A DNA stretch of 64,000 nucleotides from Planotetraspora silvatica (lineage in GTDB: Bacteria > Actinomycetota > Actinomycetes > Streptosporangiales > Streptosporangiaceae): contig NZ_BOOQ01000038.1 in the NCBI RefSeq assembly GCF_016863315.1, forward strand, positions 1-64,000, read 5' to 3'. Made by a program: the position numbers and the translations under genes. Positions within the stretch are counted from its first letter, which is position 1. Each line of letters starts with the position of its first letter. Shown here one piece after another: positions 42,708-51,134 of this stretch. The notes below the pieces were generated by a model that was not told the DNA's origin, did no database searches, and saw nothing but the letters and a program-made list of their open reading frames with translations.

Positions 42708-43412
42708 ATGACCGACGAGAACACGGTGGAAAATCCGACATCGCCTCGAGGCGGCCCTCCGGCGGGCGCCCCCGACAAGGCGGGGACGTCCGCCACGGCC
42801 TCCTGGCTCGCCCCCGCGGCGCTGATCATGCTCAGCGCCGTTCCCGTGATCGCCGGAGCGGCCCGCCTGACTCAGCTGGGCGGGGGCGCGGCGATCACGC
42901 CGGAGAACGCGCGCTTCTTCGCCGTGCCCCTTCCCGTGGTGCTGCACATAATCGGCGCCAGTCTCTACAGCGTGCTCGGCGCCTTCCAGTTCGCGCGCGG
43001 CCTCCGCCGCCGACACCCCCGCCTGCATCGCGCGGCCGGGCGACTGCTCGTTCCCTGTGGAATCGCCGCGGGGCTCACGGGCCTGTGGATGACCCTGTTC
43101 TATCCCCGCCCCGAAGGCGACGGCGATCTCCTCGCGGGTTTCCGGCTCCTGTTCGGCACCGCGATGGTCGTGTTCATCGGCCTGGGGCTGGCCGCTATCC
43201 GGCGGCGGGACGTCGCCCGGCACCGCGCATGGATGACCCGGGGTTATGCCATCGGGGTCGGCGCGGGGACGCAGGCGCTGATCCACTTGCCCTGGGTCCT
43301 GATCTTCGGCATGCCCAGCGGGACGTCCAGGGCGCTGCTCGTGGCCGCCGGCTGGCTGATCAATCTCGCCGTGGCCGAATGGGTCGTCCGCAGCCGGCCC
43401 GCGTCCTTCTAG
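42708..43412 (+). CDS. DUF2306-family membrane protein
   Basis: A 234-residue protein with a polar N-terminal tail and about seven hydrophobic helices. Family segments LPVVLHIIGASLYSVLGAFQFARGLRRRHPRLHRAAGR and ARHRAWMTRGYAIGVGAGTQ are clear. The function of the family is unknown. It converges on the response regulator gene with a four-base overlap of the ends. Confidence 0.85.
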   Translation: MTDENTVENPTSPRGGPPAGAPDKAGTSATASWLAPAALIMLSAVPVIAGAARLTQLGGGAAITPENARFFAVPLPVVLHIIGASLYSVLGAFQFARGLRRRHPRLHRAAGRLLVPCGIAAGLTGLWMTLFYPRPEGDGDLLAGFRLLFGTAMVVFIGLGLAAIRRRDVARHRAWMTRGYAIGVGAGTQALIHLPWVLIFGMPSGTSRALLVAAGWLINLAVAEWVVRSRPASF

Positions 43413-44059
43413 ACGCGGTTGGTCTCGTAGGCCCACATGGCGATCTCGACGCGGTTTCTGGCGCCGAGCTTGGCCATCAGGCTGGCGATGTGGGACTTGA
43501 CCGTGCTGAGGGAGATGTGGAGCTCCTCGGAGATCTCGCTGTTGGTCCGCCCGCGCGCCACGGTGGCGAGGATCTGCTCCTCCCGCTCCGTGAGGGCCTC
43601 GACGGGCCGCACCGGGGCCGAGCCGGTCACGGGCCGGGCGAAGGTCCTGAGCAGCCGCGCGGTGACGCTCGGGGCGATGAGTGCGTCGCCGTCGGCGGCG
43701 GCGTGGACGGCCTGCGAGAGCAGTTCCGTGCCCGCGTCCTTGAGCAGGAAGCCCCGGGCGCCGGCTCTCAGCGCGGCGTAGACGTACTCGTCGAGGTCGA
43801 ACGTGGTGATGACGACGACGGCGAGAGGGTCGGCGACGCCCGGCCCGGCGAGGGATCGGGTGGCCTGGATGCCGTCGACGCCCGGCATGCGGATGTCGAA
43901 CAGGCACACGTCGGGGCGCAGGCGCCGGGCGAGCTCGATGGCCCGCCGTCCGTCGGCGGCCTCGCCGACGACGTCGATGTCCGGCTGGGCGTTGAGGATC
44001 ATGGTGAGCCCGGTGCGCACGATCTCCTGGTCGTCGGCGACGAGCACCCGGATGCTCAT
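43409..44059 (-). CDS. NarL/LuxR-type response regulator
   Basis: A 216-residue regulator with a receiver domain (1-120; acidic pocket DD9-10, phospho-acceptor D55, K105 region in FLLKDAG) and a LuxR helix-turn-helix (about 148-210, LTEREEQILATVARGRTNSEISEELHIS). It overlaps the kinase gene upstream by four bases, forming a two-component system. Confidence 0.95.
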   Translation of the reverse strand: MSIRVLVADDQEIVRTGLTMILNAQPDIDVVGEAADGRRAIELARRLRPDVCLFDIRMPGVDGIQATRSLAGPGVADPLAVVVITTFDLDEYVYAALRAGARGFLLKDAGTELLSQAVHAAADGDALIAPSVTARLLRTFARPVTGSAPVRPVEALTEREEQILATVARGRTNSEISEELHISLSTVKSHIASLMAKLGARNRVEIAMWAYETNRV

Positions 44060-45228
44060 GTCTCCGGCCCCGTCCGAGGCAGCACGGCGGTCACGGTCCA
44101 GCCTCCGTCGGGATCAGGGCCGGCCATGCAGGTGCCGCCGAGCAGGTCGGCGCGCTCGATCATTCCGAGGATCCCGTATCCCGCTGATGCGGTCGGGCGG
44201 ATGAGGCTGCTTTCGCCGTCGTCGTTCACGCGCAGGTGCACCGAGGTCTCGTCGGCGGTGACGCGTATCTCGACGCGAGTGGCGTGACGCGCATGCCGCA
44301 GGGCGTTGGTGACGGACTCCTGGGCGAGCCGGTATACCGCGGACCCCACCGCTGGGGAGAGGTCGCCGAGATCGCCCGAGACCTCCACGTCGACGGACGG
44401 GCCGGAGCCGCTCCGTCGCGTGAGCTTCTCGAGGTCGCCGATGCCCCGGCCGGGTGTCAGGTCCGCGGGTTGGCCGCGACGCAGGACGCGGACCATGGCG
44501 CGCATCTCGGCGAGCGCGCGTGACGCCTCGGCCTCGATCACGCGGAGCGCCTCGGTGGCGGCGTCAGGTCCCGACGCCGACGTGGCGAGGCCCGCCTGGG
44601 CGCGTATCGCCATCGCCGAGACGTGATGCGCCACGGTGTCGTGCAGGTCGCGGGCCAGCCGTTCGCGTTCGAGTAGCTTCACCTGATCCAGCTCGCGCAT
44701 CCTCTCCCCGGCCCGGTACCTGAACGCGCCGCCCAGGCCGATGGTCGCGAACATGACGGCCAGCGCGCCGACCAGGTCGCCGGGCGCGGAGATCGTCGAG
44801 ACGCCGACCGAGATGAGCATGACGGCGAACCCGATCACGGCTTCGCGGCCCGACCCCCATCGGAACAACGCGTACGGAAGGATCAGCAGATACGCCGCCG
44901 TGTACTCGTCGGAGGACGGCCCGCCCAGCAACGCGGGGATCAGACTCGTGGCGACGAAGCAGATCGTGAGCATCGACAGCGGCCTGGTCCTGCGCCACAA
45001 CAAGGTGGGCACCAGCCCGATGGCGACGGTCACCGAGTAGGCCCGCCACGGAAGATCCGGCCGCAGGACCCCTTCGAGCGCCGCCGCCGGTATGAGCAGC
45101 GCCACGAGCACCCAGTCTCGCCAGACGCGGGCAGGCACGGGGGACGGGCGCGGCTCGTCCCAGACCGAGCGAAGAAGGGCGAGCACGTCCACATCGTAGG
45201 AAAGCCACGCCCGTTCGAACAGATGCAT
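44056..45228 (-). CDS. Sensor histidine kinase (HisKA_3 family)
   Basis: About 390 residues with four to six N-terminal helices, a HisKA_3 dimerisation segment with the phospho-histidine in ERERLARDLHDTVAHHVSAM, and a HATPase domain (VTNALRHARHATRVEI, ILGMIERADLLGG). The stimulus is unknown. The start is uncertain: ATG 45228 has no ribosome-binding site and lies at the edge of debris, while GTG 45192 is also possible, so the 5' end may have been altered. Confidence 0.88.
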   Translation of the reverse strand: MHLFERAWLSYDVDVLALLRSVWDEPRPSPVPARVWRDWVLVALLIPAAALEGVLRPDLPWRAYSVTVAIGLVPTLLWRRTRPLSMLTICFVATSLIPALLGGPSSDEYTAAYLLILPYALFRWGSGREAVIGFAVMLISVGVSTISAPGDLVGALAVMFATIGLGGAFRYRAGERMRELDQVKLLERERLARDLHDTVAHHVSAMAIRAQAGLATSASGPDAATEALRVIEAEASRALAEMRAMVRVLRRGQPADLTPGRGIGDLEKLTRRSGSGPSVDVEVSGDLGDLSPAVGSAVYRLAQESVTNALRHARHATRVEIRVTADETSVHLRVNDDGESSLIRPTASAGYGILGMIERADLLGGTCMAGPDPDGGWTVTAVLPRTGPET

Positions 45229-45234
45229 GTTCAG

Positions 45235-45375
45235 CCGGCACGCCGAAGGGCTCGAAGGCGGAACCGAACTGGCGGACCACGGCCTGCTGGACGGCGTAGT
45301 GGCCACCGGCCGTGGTGGCGTGCAGTCCCTCCTGGGCCAACAGTCCCGCGCAGGCGAATCTGACGGCGTCGAGAC
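45235..45375 (-). pseudogene. Fragment of a HEPN-domain protein
   Basis: The minus strand reads DAVRFACAGLLAQEGLHATTAGGHYAVQQAVVRQFG and then SAFEPFG, the helical pattern of SAV_6107-type HEPN domains. It has no start and runs into the kinase gene at one end and an IS remnant at the other. HEPN proteins often act in toxin or defence pairs, but this piece is too short to work. Confidence 0.4.
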
Positions 45376-45377
45376 CA

Positions 45378-45510
45378 AGCGCATCAGGCGCCAGATGCAC
45401 GGCCGGGCCAGCTTCGCGTTGCTCCGCCACCGCATCCTCCTGGCCTAACCCTCCGTCACCACCGAAAGAGAGAGGTGAATCTGCGACAGAGCCGTTCAAT
45501 GGACAGACCC
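45378..45510 (+). mobile_element. Insertion-sequence remnant 2
   Basis: The frame ends KRIRRQMHGRASFALLRHRILLA and a stop at 45447-45449, the same transposase tail as at 41313, followed by the identical 24-base terminal stretch at 45487-45510. Confidence 0.6.
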
Positions 45511-45707
45511 ACCTGTTTGGCGACGTGCGCGTTGTTCGGCTACGCGCATGACGTGTGGCCCCCATGAGGTCCGCGTGGACGCCTCCGCCTGCTCACCTGA
45601 TTACTCGGTCGCTCAGGTCCTAGCGCAGACGCTACGCTCCCGGGGATCCACCACGGTGCAGCTCTGGTTCCGATACCTCAGGGACATGGGCGGAGCAGGA
45701 GAGATTC

Positions 45708-46139
45708 ATGGCGATGCCCAAGAAGGGCTCTCGGCTCATCACCGTGGCCGACGTGGTATTCCGGTGGCGCATCCGTCACCGGCCCACCTACTGCGAAGGC
45801 AACGGCTGGACTCCCCTCTCGTTCTCGGTGGAACACGCCGCACAACCCGCCAACGTCCTCAAGGTCACCCTCCCCTGTGCCCGGCCCGACAACTGGCTCG
45901 GAGAGCGAGCCATCGCTGTACGCCCGGTCCTGGTGGAATCGACCATCCGACGTGCACTCGACGAGGGATGGGCGCCAGACCGCAGGGGCAGGCCCTTCTC
46001 CCTCGACATCACCGAAGATGAACTCCCGGACCTTCTCGGCGAGCCACCCAACTACGTCATCCCATTCCTATGGGGCATGATTCCCCTCGGCGGCGGAATC
46101 AAGGACCTTCCGCGCGCCCGCCAGATCTGGCCGCAGTAG
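45708..46139 (+). CDS. Conserved hypothetical protein
   Basis: A 143-residue soluble protein with ATG 45708 after GGAGCAGGAGAG. Visible features are VADVVFRWRIRHRPTYC at the N-terminus and a later VRPVLVESTIRRALDEGWAPDRRGRPFSLDI; the family seems widespread in actinomycetes but has no known function. Flanked by IS debris on both sides. Confidence 0.7.
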   Translation: MAMPKKGSRLITVADVVFRWRIRHRPTYCEGNGWTPLSFSVEHAAQPANVLKVTLPCARPDNWLGERAIAVRPVLVESTIRRALDEGWAPDRRGRPFSLDITEDELPDLLGEPPNYVIPFLWGMIPLGGGIKDLPRARQIWPQ

Positions 46140-46520
46140 CTGATGCGCATTGGCCCGCCATCCTGCCTTCGCCAGGAGCGTTGCTTTGCTGCGGGAGTGG
46201 GGTGTGAAGGTCATTTTCGACCTGGAGCATCTTCCGGCCCCGAACTCCGGCGCGCCTGGAGCAGCATCGTTCCCCTGGGACGAACTGCACAAGCAGATAC
46301 AAGGATTGCGACCCGACTCCCGCGTATAGCCGGTCGATCGGCAAGTCACCGCTCCACCAGCATCACCGCAGCCAGCGGCGGAGGCAGAGTCTTCACAACG
46401 TCTGAGTCATGCCATGATCCTGGCGGAGGCGACTCAGCGTCACCACCGCATTCGTGCCAGAACCTTTCGTCTTACAGTCCCAACTCGGACGCCGGCGAGA
46501 CGGAGTCGACTACGCCTCAC
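46140..46520. other. Non-coding stretch with a weak third IS-end match
   Basis: No gene is supported. At 46446-46475 GTCACCACCGCATTCGTGCC followed by AGAACCTTTC resembles the flank of IS remnant 1 (41388-41413) but diverges before the terminal repeat. Confidence 0.3.
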
Positions 46521-46964
46521 CTACATGGAGAGGACATCAAGCTTCGTCAAGCCGAAACCTAGCTGGGCGTAGAGCTCTAACTGATCAAAGTATTCCCGAT
46601 GAGTGGCGATCTTTTGGTTCTCCACGAAGACAGAGCATGAGGCACGGAGGGTGATGGGGCGGCCGGTTCCTTCCAATTCACGACCGTCCGGCAGGAGGAA
46701 ACGTCCCGTGTGAGTACCGGTGACCGTCCATTCCGTGACCGCGGGGTTCTCACAGTCAGCGGCCTCGAACCACGCCGTCAGGTGATAGTCCGGGAAGCCC
46801 TTGAACAACTGCTCGTAGAGCCAGGCGATCTGCTCATGTCCTTCTGCTATGCCTGCCGGTGACACGTACACGGCGCCCGGGCTGTAATAGTCGAGCACTC
46901 GGCGCAGGTCGTGAGCGTTGATCGCTTCGGTCAGGCGGTGTTTGATGTCCCAGGAGGAAGCCAT
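46521..46964 (-). CDS. SnoaL-like (NTF2-fold) protein
   Basis: A 147-residue small alpha+beta-barrel protein. The start INAHDLRRVLDYYSPGAVYVSPAG, GHEQIAWLYEQLFKGFPDYHLTAWFEA and EWTVTGTHTGRFLLPDGRELEGTGRPI follow the ester-cyclase/SnoaL-like family. Catalytic role unknown; no polyketide genes are nearby. Confidence 0.85.
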   Translation of the reverse strand: MASSWDIKHRLTEAINAHDLRRVLDYYSPGAVYVSPAGIAEGHEQIAWLYEQLFKGFPDYHLTAWFEAADCENPAVTEWTVTGTHTGRFLLPDGRELEGTGRPITLRASCSVFVENQKIATHREYFDQLELYAQLGFGLTKLDVLSM

Positions 46965-47406
46965 ACTACGGGCCTTCGTGATGTTGGGCCGCCGAGATGG
47001 CCAGGCGGCAGCGCTGAGAACCGATCAAGGCTAGTCCGTACATCGGTCTCGCTTAAACGCTATCCACTGGGCGGTCAATCGCTGCTCACGATTGCGTCAA
47101 GTGCGTCTCACCGAACGCGAGGCGGCTTCCCGGCTGGCCCATGTCAATGCCAACACGGCAACAGACCCGCGCTTCCTTTCAGTCCGCATCAATTGCGCGA
47201 TCGGTGATGGCGTCTCACCACCAGATCGACTCCCGCTTGTTAGTCGTGCTACCGACGCGGACTTTGGGCTCCGACCGTCCGCTTTCAGGCGGAGCATTCA
47301 CTCTGATGGACTCCTCTTGCACGATGTCAAAGGGCGCTACATGGCCGTCGGGCGTGTGCTTGTGGTGAGCCGACGTTGTCGTCAGGGTTGTCGTCCGGTA
47401 CGGGTG
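46965..47406. other. Non-coding stretch
   Basis: Codon composition is weak here. A plus-strand frame from 47092 begins RQVRLTEREAASRLAHVNANTA, possibly a remnant, but shows no recognisable domain or start signal. Confidence 0.35.
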
Positions 47407-48147
47407 TCAGCGCGCCGGGTGCACGGCAGTCGATCCGCGTGCAAACGCCCACGCCACCATCAGCGGGAACTCGCCTTGCCACAGCGCGGCGCCGTGTGAC
47501 GCGACCCGCTCGCTCATGACGACGTCCGCACCTGCATCGCGCAGCGCGGCCGCCCACCGGTTCGCGTTGTCGAGGAAGAACGGCTCCAGCGTGCCGGCGA
47601 CGAGGTACACGCGCGGAATCGAACCCGGCATCACGCCAGGCGGTTTGTAACCCGCGCCCGGCGAACCTGAGAAGACCGCACCGTAGATGCCGGGATGCCG
47701 GAGCCCAAGGGCGAGCGCGAGTTCGCCACCCGCCGAGACACCGAACACCGCAGTACGTTCGAGGGGCAGCGCGACTCCGAAACGCGAGCGCACCCACCGG
47801 CGGACGTCCTTGACGAAGAACTTCTCGTGTGCCGCGAACCGTTCCGCATCAAAGACCGGCGAGTACTCATGAAGCCGCGACGTCTCATCGGCCGGCCCAT
47901 GTACACCGACGATCATCGTGGACGGGACGCCGGCCGCCTCGAGGCACCCGCCCCACTGTGAGATCCCCTTACCGTCACCGGCGAAGACGACCACCTCCGG
48001 GGTATCCGGCGGGACGTACACCGTCACCTGCCGGCCTCCGTCGTAAGCGAGCGTCTCCGTGACGAGCCCTCCCGCCATCGGGCCGGAGCGCGCCGGTTCC
48101 GGCGGTGGTCCGGGACCGCCTCCGCCCGCGGCTGCCTGGTCATCCAT
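47407..48147 (-). CDS. Alpha/beta-hydrolase esterase (PF00756-like)
   Basis: A 246-residue putative esterase. The nucleophile elbow is FGVSAGGE (Ser in GxSxG), a helical segment EKFFVKDVRRWVRSRFGV precedes it, and the His candidate is in ERVASHGAALWQGEF. The N-terminal ~25 residues are Gly/Pro-rich. Resembles esterase-D/enterochelin-esterase type enzymes; cytoplasmic, substrate unknown. Confidence 0.83.
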   Translation of the reverse strand: MDDQAAAGGGGPGPPPEPARSGPMAGGLVTETLAYDGGRQVTVYVPPDTPEVVVFAGDGKGISQWGGCLEAAGVPSTMIVGVHGPADETSRLHEYSPVFDAERFAAHEKFFVKDVRRWVRSRFGVALPLERTAVFGVSAGGELALALGLRHPGIYGAVFSGSPGAGYKPPGVMPGSIPRVYLVAGTLEPFFLDNANRWAAALRDAGADVVMSERVASHGAALWQGEFPLMVAWAFARGSTAVHPAR

Positions 48148-48228
48148 GTTCGAACCTCATCCTTGGGAGTCGGCGCGGCCTGGCGAGTTGAGCACACGTG
48201 CCGTCCACTCTCAGTGTGAAAGGCCAGG

Positions 48229-48565
48229 TCATTCCGTACGGGTGCCTGGCCTTCGTGACCTCAGCACAAGGACGACTGCTCGCTTCCGTCCTCGCCAAGG
48301 CGGTGGAGACAAGCGCCAGAGCCATATCACGCCACCGATGACGACGATGCTGGCAGTAACGACCTCGGGGAGGGAGCTCTTCCATTCGGTCGGGCCCTGG
48401 GCGTATGCCCGCCCCTCGACGTAGATAGCGACATGCTCGCCCGACCAGCGCTTTGTGCTTGAGATCATCCGTCTCAACGTCGGCGACTCTCTGTCGGCCG
48501 TCGGTGGAGACGAAGTCACCACCCCAAATACAGTCGGCCCCATCACAGGAGCGCATCTTGATCAT
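48229..48565 (-). pseudogene. Frameshifted small membrane protein gene
   Basis: One frame starts MIKMRSCDGADCIWGGDFVS and runs to ...VADVETDD; a second frame continues ISSTKRWSGEHVAIYVEGRA and then EVVTASIVVIGGVIWLWRL, a membrane helix with a basic end. Joined near 48465 they would make one sensible protein of about 105 residues. I read this as a single frameshift in an uncharacterised gene. Confidence 0.4.
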
Positions 48566-48787
48566 CAGCGAGTCAACGGGAGAGGTTGAGATCTGTATTG
48601 CCTGGTCGGGGCACTACTCGACGTGATGGGCGCAGGTCAGGAAAGGGCAGGTGCGAGTTCGAGCTCTACTACGACGTTCTCTCAGGGAGTTCAGCCCCGC
48701 GGTCACGTCCAGCAGGGTGGTGGAGGAAGAAGGCTTCGGCGCGGTGCTGAAGGGATTGACGGATCGTAGTAAGTGGTGCCGCCCATG
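48566..48787. other. Non-coding stretch
   Basis: No gene is supported between the broken membrane protein gene and the DUF308 gene. Confidence 0.35.
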
Positions 48788-49348
48788 TCAGTTTCCCTTC
48801 GCGGCGCGGCCGAGACGGAAGGCCGAGATGAGGAAGAAGATGCCGCCGGGGATGGCATAGCCGGCCGCGTTGGTCAGCGTCGGGTTGTCCGCGGTGGCAC
48901 CAACGATGAACGACGCACCGGCGAGTACGGAGATGCCGCCGCTGATGATCATCGGCCACTGGCCGCCCATCTTGCGGCGGGTGACACCCACAATCAGCTG
49001 GACCAGGCCGGCCACGACCGCCCAAACGCCCCACACGCGCAGCACCGCCGGGATACCGGACGCGCAGGCGATGGCCACGCCGATGGCGGTGATCAGGCTG
49101 ACCGCGATGTTCACGTACAGCAGGGCAGGTGATCCGGTGGTACGCGACGCGCGGGCGTCGACGATGGCGGCGGCCACGTCGAACAGCGGGTAGAGCACGA
49201 GCAGAGTGACCGCGACCGGACCCAGTTTCGAGGCGGTCGTGAACATCACAAGGGCCCAGACGATGGCGAACGCGAACCGGACGAAGTACAGCCGCCGCAG
49301 TGCGGACGCGGTCCTGGAAATACCGGGTGAAGCAGCGATAGTGCTCAC
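48788..49348 (-). CDS. DUF308/HdeD-like membrane protein
   Basis: A 186-residue protein with about six helices in paired repeats (ALVMFTTASKLGPVAVTLLVLYPLFDVAAAIVDA and later GGQWPMIISGGISVLAGASFIVGATADNP), typical of DUF308. GAAAGGA precedes the GTG at 49348; a longer frame to 49723 runs through the operator region. Divergent from a TetR gene, which probably represses it. Confidence 0.85.
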   Translation of the reverse strand: MSTIAASPGISRTASALRRLYFVRFAFAIVWALVMFTTASKLGPVAVTLLVLYPLFDVAAAIVDARASRTTGSPALLYVNIAVSLITAIGVAIACASGIPAVLRVWGVWAVVAGLVQLIVGVTRRKMGGQWPMIISGGISVLAGASFIVGATADNPTLTNAAGYAIPGGIFFLISAFRLGRAAKGN

Positions 49349-49489
49349 GATGATCCTTTCGGTGGATGAGTGATGAGGAGAGCGGTTCAGCGCGTCCCGT
49401 GGTCGGCCTTTTCGATCAGGTAGGCGACCAGGCCGGCGTGGCTGACCACTTGAAGACGACGAGCCACTGGAACAACTCTCCTGCAAGAC

Positions 49490-49499
49490 AGAACGTTCT
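49490..49499. promoter_or_regulatory. TetR operator, left copy
   Basis: Perfect palindrome AGAACGTTCT within AGACAGAACGTTCTAT, in the divergent region between the DUF308 gene and a TetR gene. A second copy lies 53 bases to the right. Confidence 0.7.
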
Positions 49500-49540
49500 A
49501 TCGCGGCACAGCATGGCAATCCACGACGCACGCTGTCAAG

Positions 49541-49554
49541 ACCGAACGTTCTAC
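49541..49554. promoter_or_regulatory. TetR operator, right copy
   Basis: ACCGAACGTTCTAC shares GAACGTTCTA and the preceding AGAC with the left copy. It lies 17 bases before the TetR start, so the regulator should control itself. Confidence 0.7.
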
Positions 49555-49570
49555 CCACTAAGGTGGTGGC

Positions 49571-50143
49571 ATGCGCAGGCAATCCGAAGGCCGGCCATCC
49601 GAAGCGCGATCCCGGCTGCTCAACACGGCTACCCGACTCTTCTACGCAGAGGGCATCCACGTCGTCGGCATCGATCGCATCGTCGCGGAAGCGCAGGTGA
49701 CGCGGGCCACCCTCTACCGGCACTTCCCCGGCAAGGAAGACCTCGTCCTCGCCTACCTGAACGAGGTCGACCGAGCCATGCGCAGCCAGGCGGACGAGGC
49801 CATTACCGTCGGACTACCGGCCGCCGACACCATCCGGGCCCTCAGCAAGTCCATCACCCAGGGCATCCAGTCCCCCGGCTTCCGGGGATGCGCCTTCCTC
49901 AACGCCGCCGCCGAATATCCCGACCCCGAGTCCCCGGCGCACAAGGCCGTGCTCGCCCACCGCCAATGGTTCCTGGAAACGGTCACGGAACTGCTGGCCA
50001 AGATCCGGGAGACAACCGCCGAGACCGCCGCCCGCCACTTCGTGATGATGCGCGACGGCGCCATGGCCGCCGGCTGCCTGTTCGACCCGGTACTGATCTG
50101 CGAGACCTTCCTGCGCGGAGTCGACAAGCTCCTGCAGGAATAG
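49571..50143 (+). CDS. TetR-family regulator A
   Basis: A 190-residue repressor. The N-terminal helix-turn-helix is clear (LLNTATRLFYAEGIHVVGIDRIVAEAQVTRATLYRHFPGKEDLVLAYL); the C-terminal part has the FRGCAFLNAAAEYPDP segment of a common actinobacterial TetR subgroup. Its two operators lie immediately upstream. Confidence 0.93.
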   Translation: MRRQSEGRPSEARSRLLNTATRLFYAEGIHVVGIDRIVAEAQVTRATLYRHFPGKEDLVLAYLNEVDRAMRSQADEAITVGLPAADTIRALSKSITQGIQSPGFRGCAFLNAAAEYPDPESPAHKAVLAHRQWFLETVTELLAKIRETTAETAARHFVMMRDGAMAAGCLFDPVLICETFLRGVDKLLQE

Positions 50144-50446
50144 TGCTCGGCCTGCCAGATGACTTCGCCCACCACGTCAGCCCCGTGCCCGGCAGGGCAA
50201 AGCCGGCAGGCATCGCGGTGATTTCCACCAGACCCATCGCATCCGGCACGCTAAGCGACCTTCGAGCGAGCCGAGCTGCAGAGTGGTACCAAATCTCGTT
50301 CTCCGACCAGCCTCTCAAGATCTCCAACTGGCATCCGAACTCACGCGAAACCGGCCCCCGAACTCAGTCGCCAAGCCAGGAGGGCGGCGGTCGAGGCGTC
50401 GGTGGTCAATCGCGGGTACGGCGGTGACGCTCAGCGTGTAGTCCTT
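50144..50446. other. Intergenic stretch between two TetR genes
   Basis: Nothing gene-like is seen between the convergent ends of the two regulators. Confidence 0.5.
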
Positions 50447-51040
50447 CTAGCCCCGTTGCGTCGCCGGGTCCTGCCGCAGTCCGGTGAGCAATAGCGTGAT
50501 CATGCGCCGGGTGTAGTCGATGTGCGACGGGCCGGGCGTGCACAGGTGCGCGACCGCGCGGAGGAGATCCATCGCGCTCGCCCCGCCCTCCATCGCCCCC
50601 GCGACTCGCGCGCCCTGCAAAAGCTCGTCAAGTGTCGGCTCCAGCTGTTCCAGCAGTTGTGCGCCGAGTCCGGCGAAGGTCGCTTCGCCCGACTGCAGCG
50701 CCGCTGCGAGACCATGTTTTGTGAGGACGAACGCACAATAACGGTCGAGCCACAGTGTGAGGGCATCCATCGGCGTGTGCGCCGCGGCGAGCTCCTGGGC
50801 CGTTTCGACGCACTCGTCGACGTCATGCTGCAGTACTGCGAGTACGAGATCGGTCCGCTTGGGGAAGTGGCGGTACAGGGTCGCGACTCCGACTCCGGCC
50901 TCCAGGGCTATGTCCTTCACGTGCGCGTCGACGCCGTCGCGGGCGAATACGGTGCGGGCGCCCTCGATGAGCGCCTCGACGTTGCGACGGGCGTCCGCAC
51001 GAAGGGGCGTCTGCGGCACCGCCTCGTTCCTGCTGGTCAT
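50447..51040 (-). CDS. TetR-family regulator B
   Basis: A 197-residue repressor with a helix-turn-helix at about 18-65 (ALIEGARTVFARDGVDAHVKDIALEAGVGVATLYRHFPKRTDLVLAVL). The ATG at 51040 is chosen because the longer frame to 51112 would start inside the operators. Divergent from an alpha/beta hydrolase gene across two operator copies, so it likely represses that gene and itself. Confidence 0.93.
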   Translation of the reverse strand: MTSRNEAVPQTPLRADARRNVEALIEGARTVFARDGVDAHVKDIALEAGVGVATLYRHFPKRTDLVLAVLQHDVDECVETAQELAAAHTPMDALTLWLDRYCAFVLTKHGLAAALQSGEATFAGLGAQLLEQLEPTLDELLQGARVAGAMEGGASAMDLLRAVAHLCTPGPSHIDYTRRMITLLLTGLRQDPATQRG

Positions 51041-51061
51041 GGGCACCTCTTTTTGCCAAAC

Positions 51062-51074
51062 GGAATCTGATTCC
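51062..51074. promoter_or_regulatory. TetR operator, copy 1
   Basis: GGAATCTGATTCC is a perfect 13-base palindrome, embedded in CAAACGG...CATATAG. Confidence 0.75.
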
Positions 51075-51097
51075 ATATAGTAGCGAAGGTGGCAAAC

Positions 51098-51110
51098 GGA
51101 ACTAGATTCC
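51098..51110. promoter_or_regulatory. TetR operator, copy 2
   Basis: GGAACTAGATTCC, embedded in CAAACGG...CATTTAG, is a near copy of copy 1, 36 bases away and 24 bases before the hydrolase start. Confidence 0.75.
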
Positions 51111-51134
51111 ATTTAGTCGACGAGGGGACAGCAA

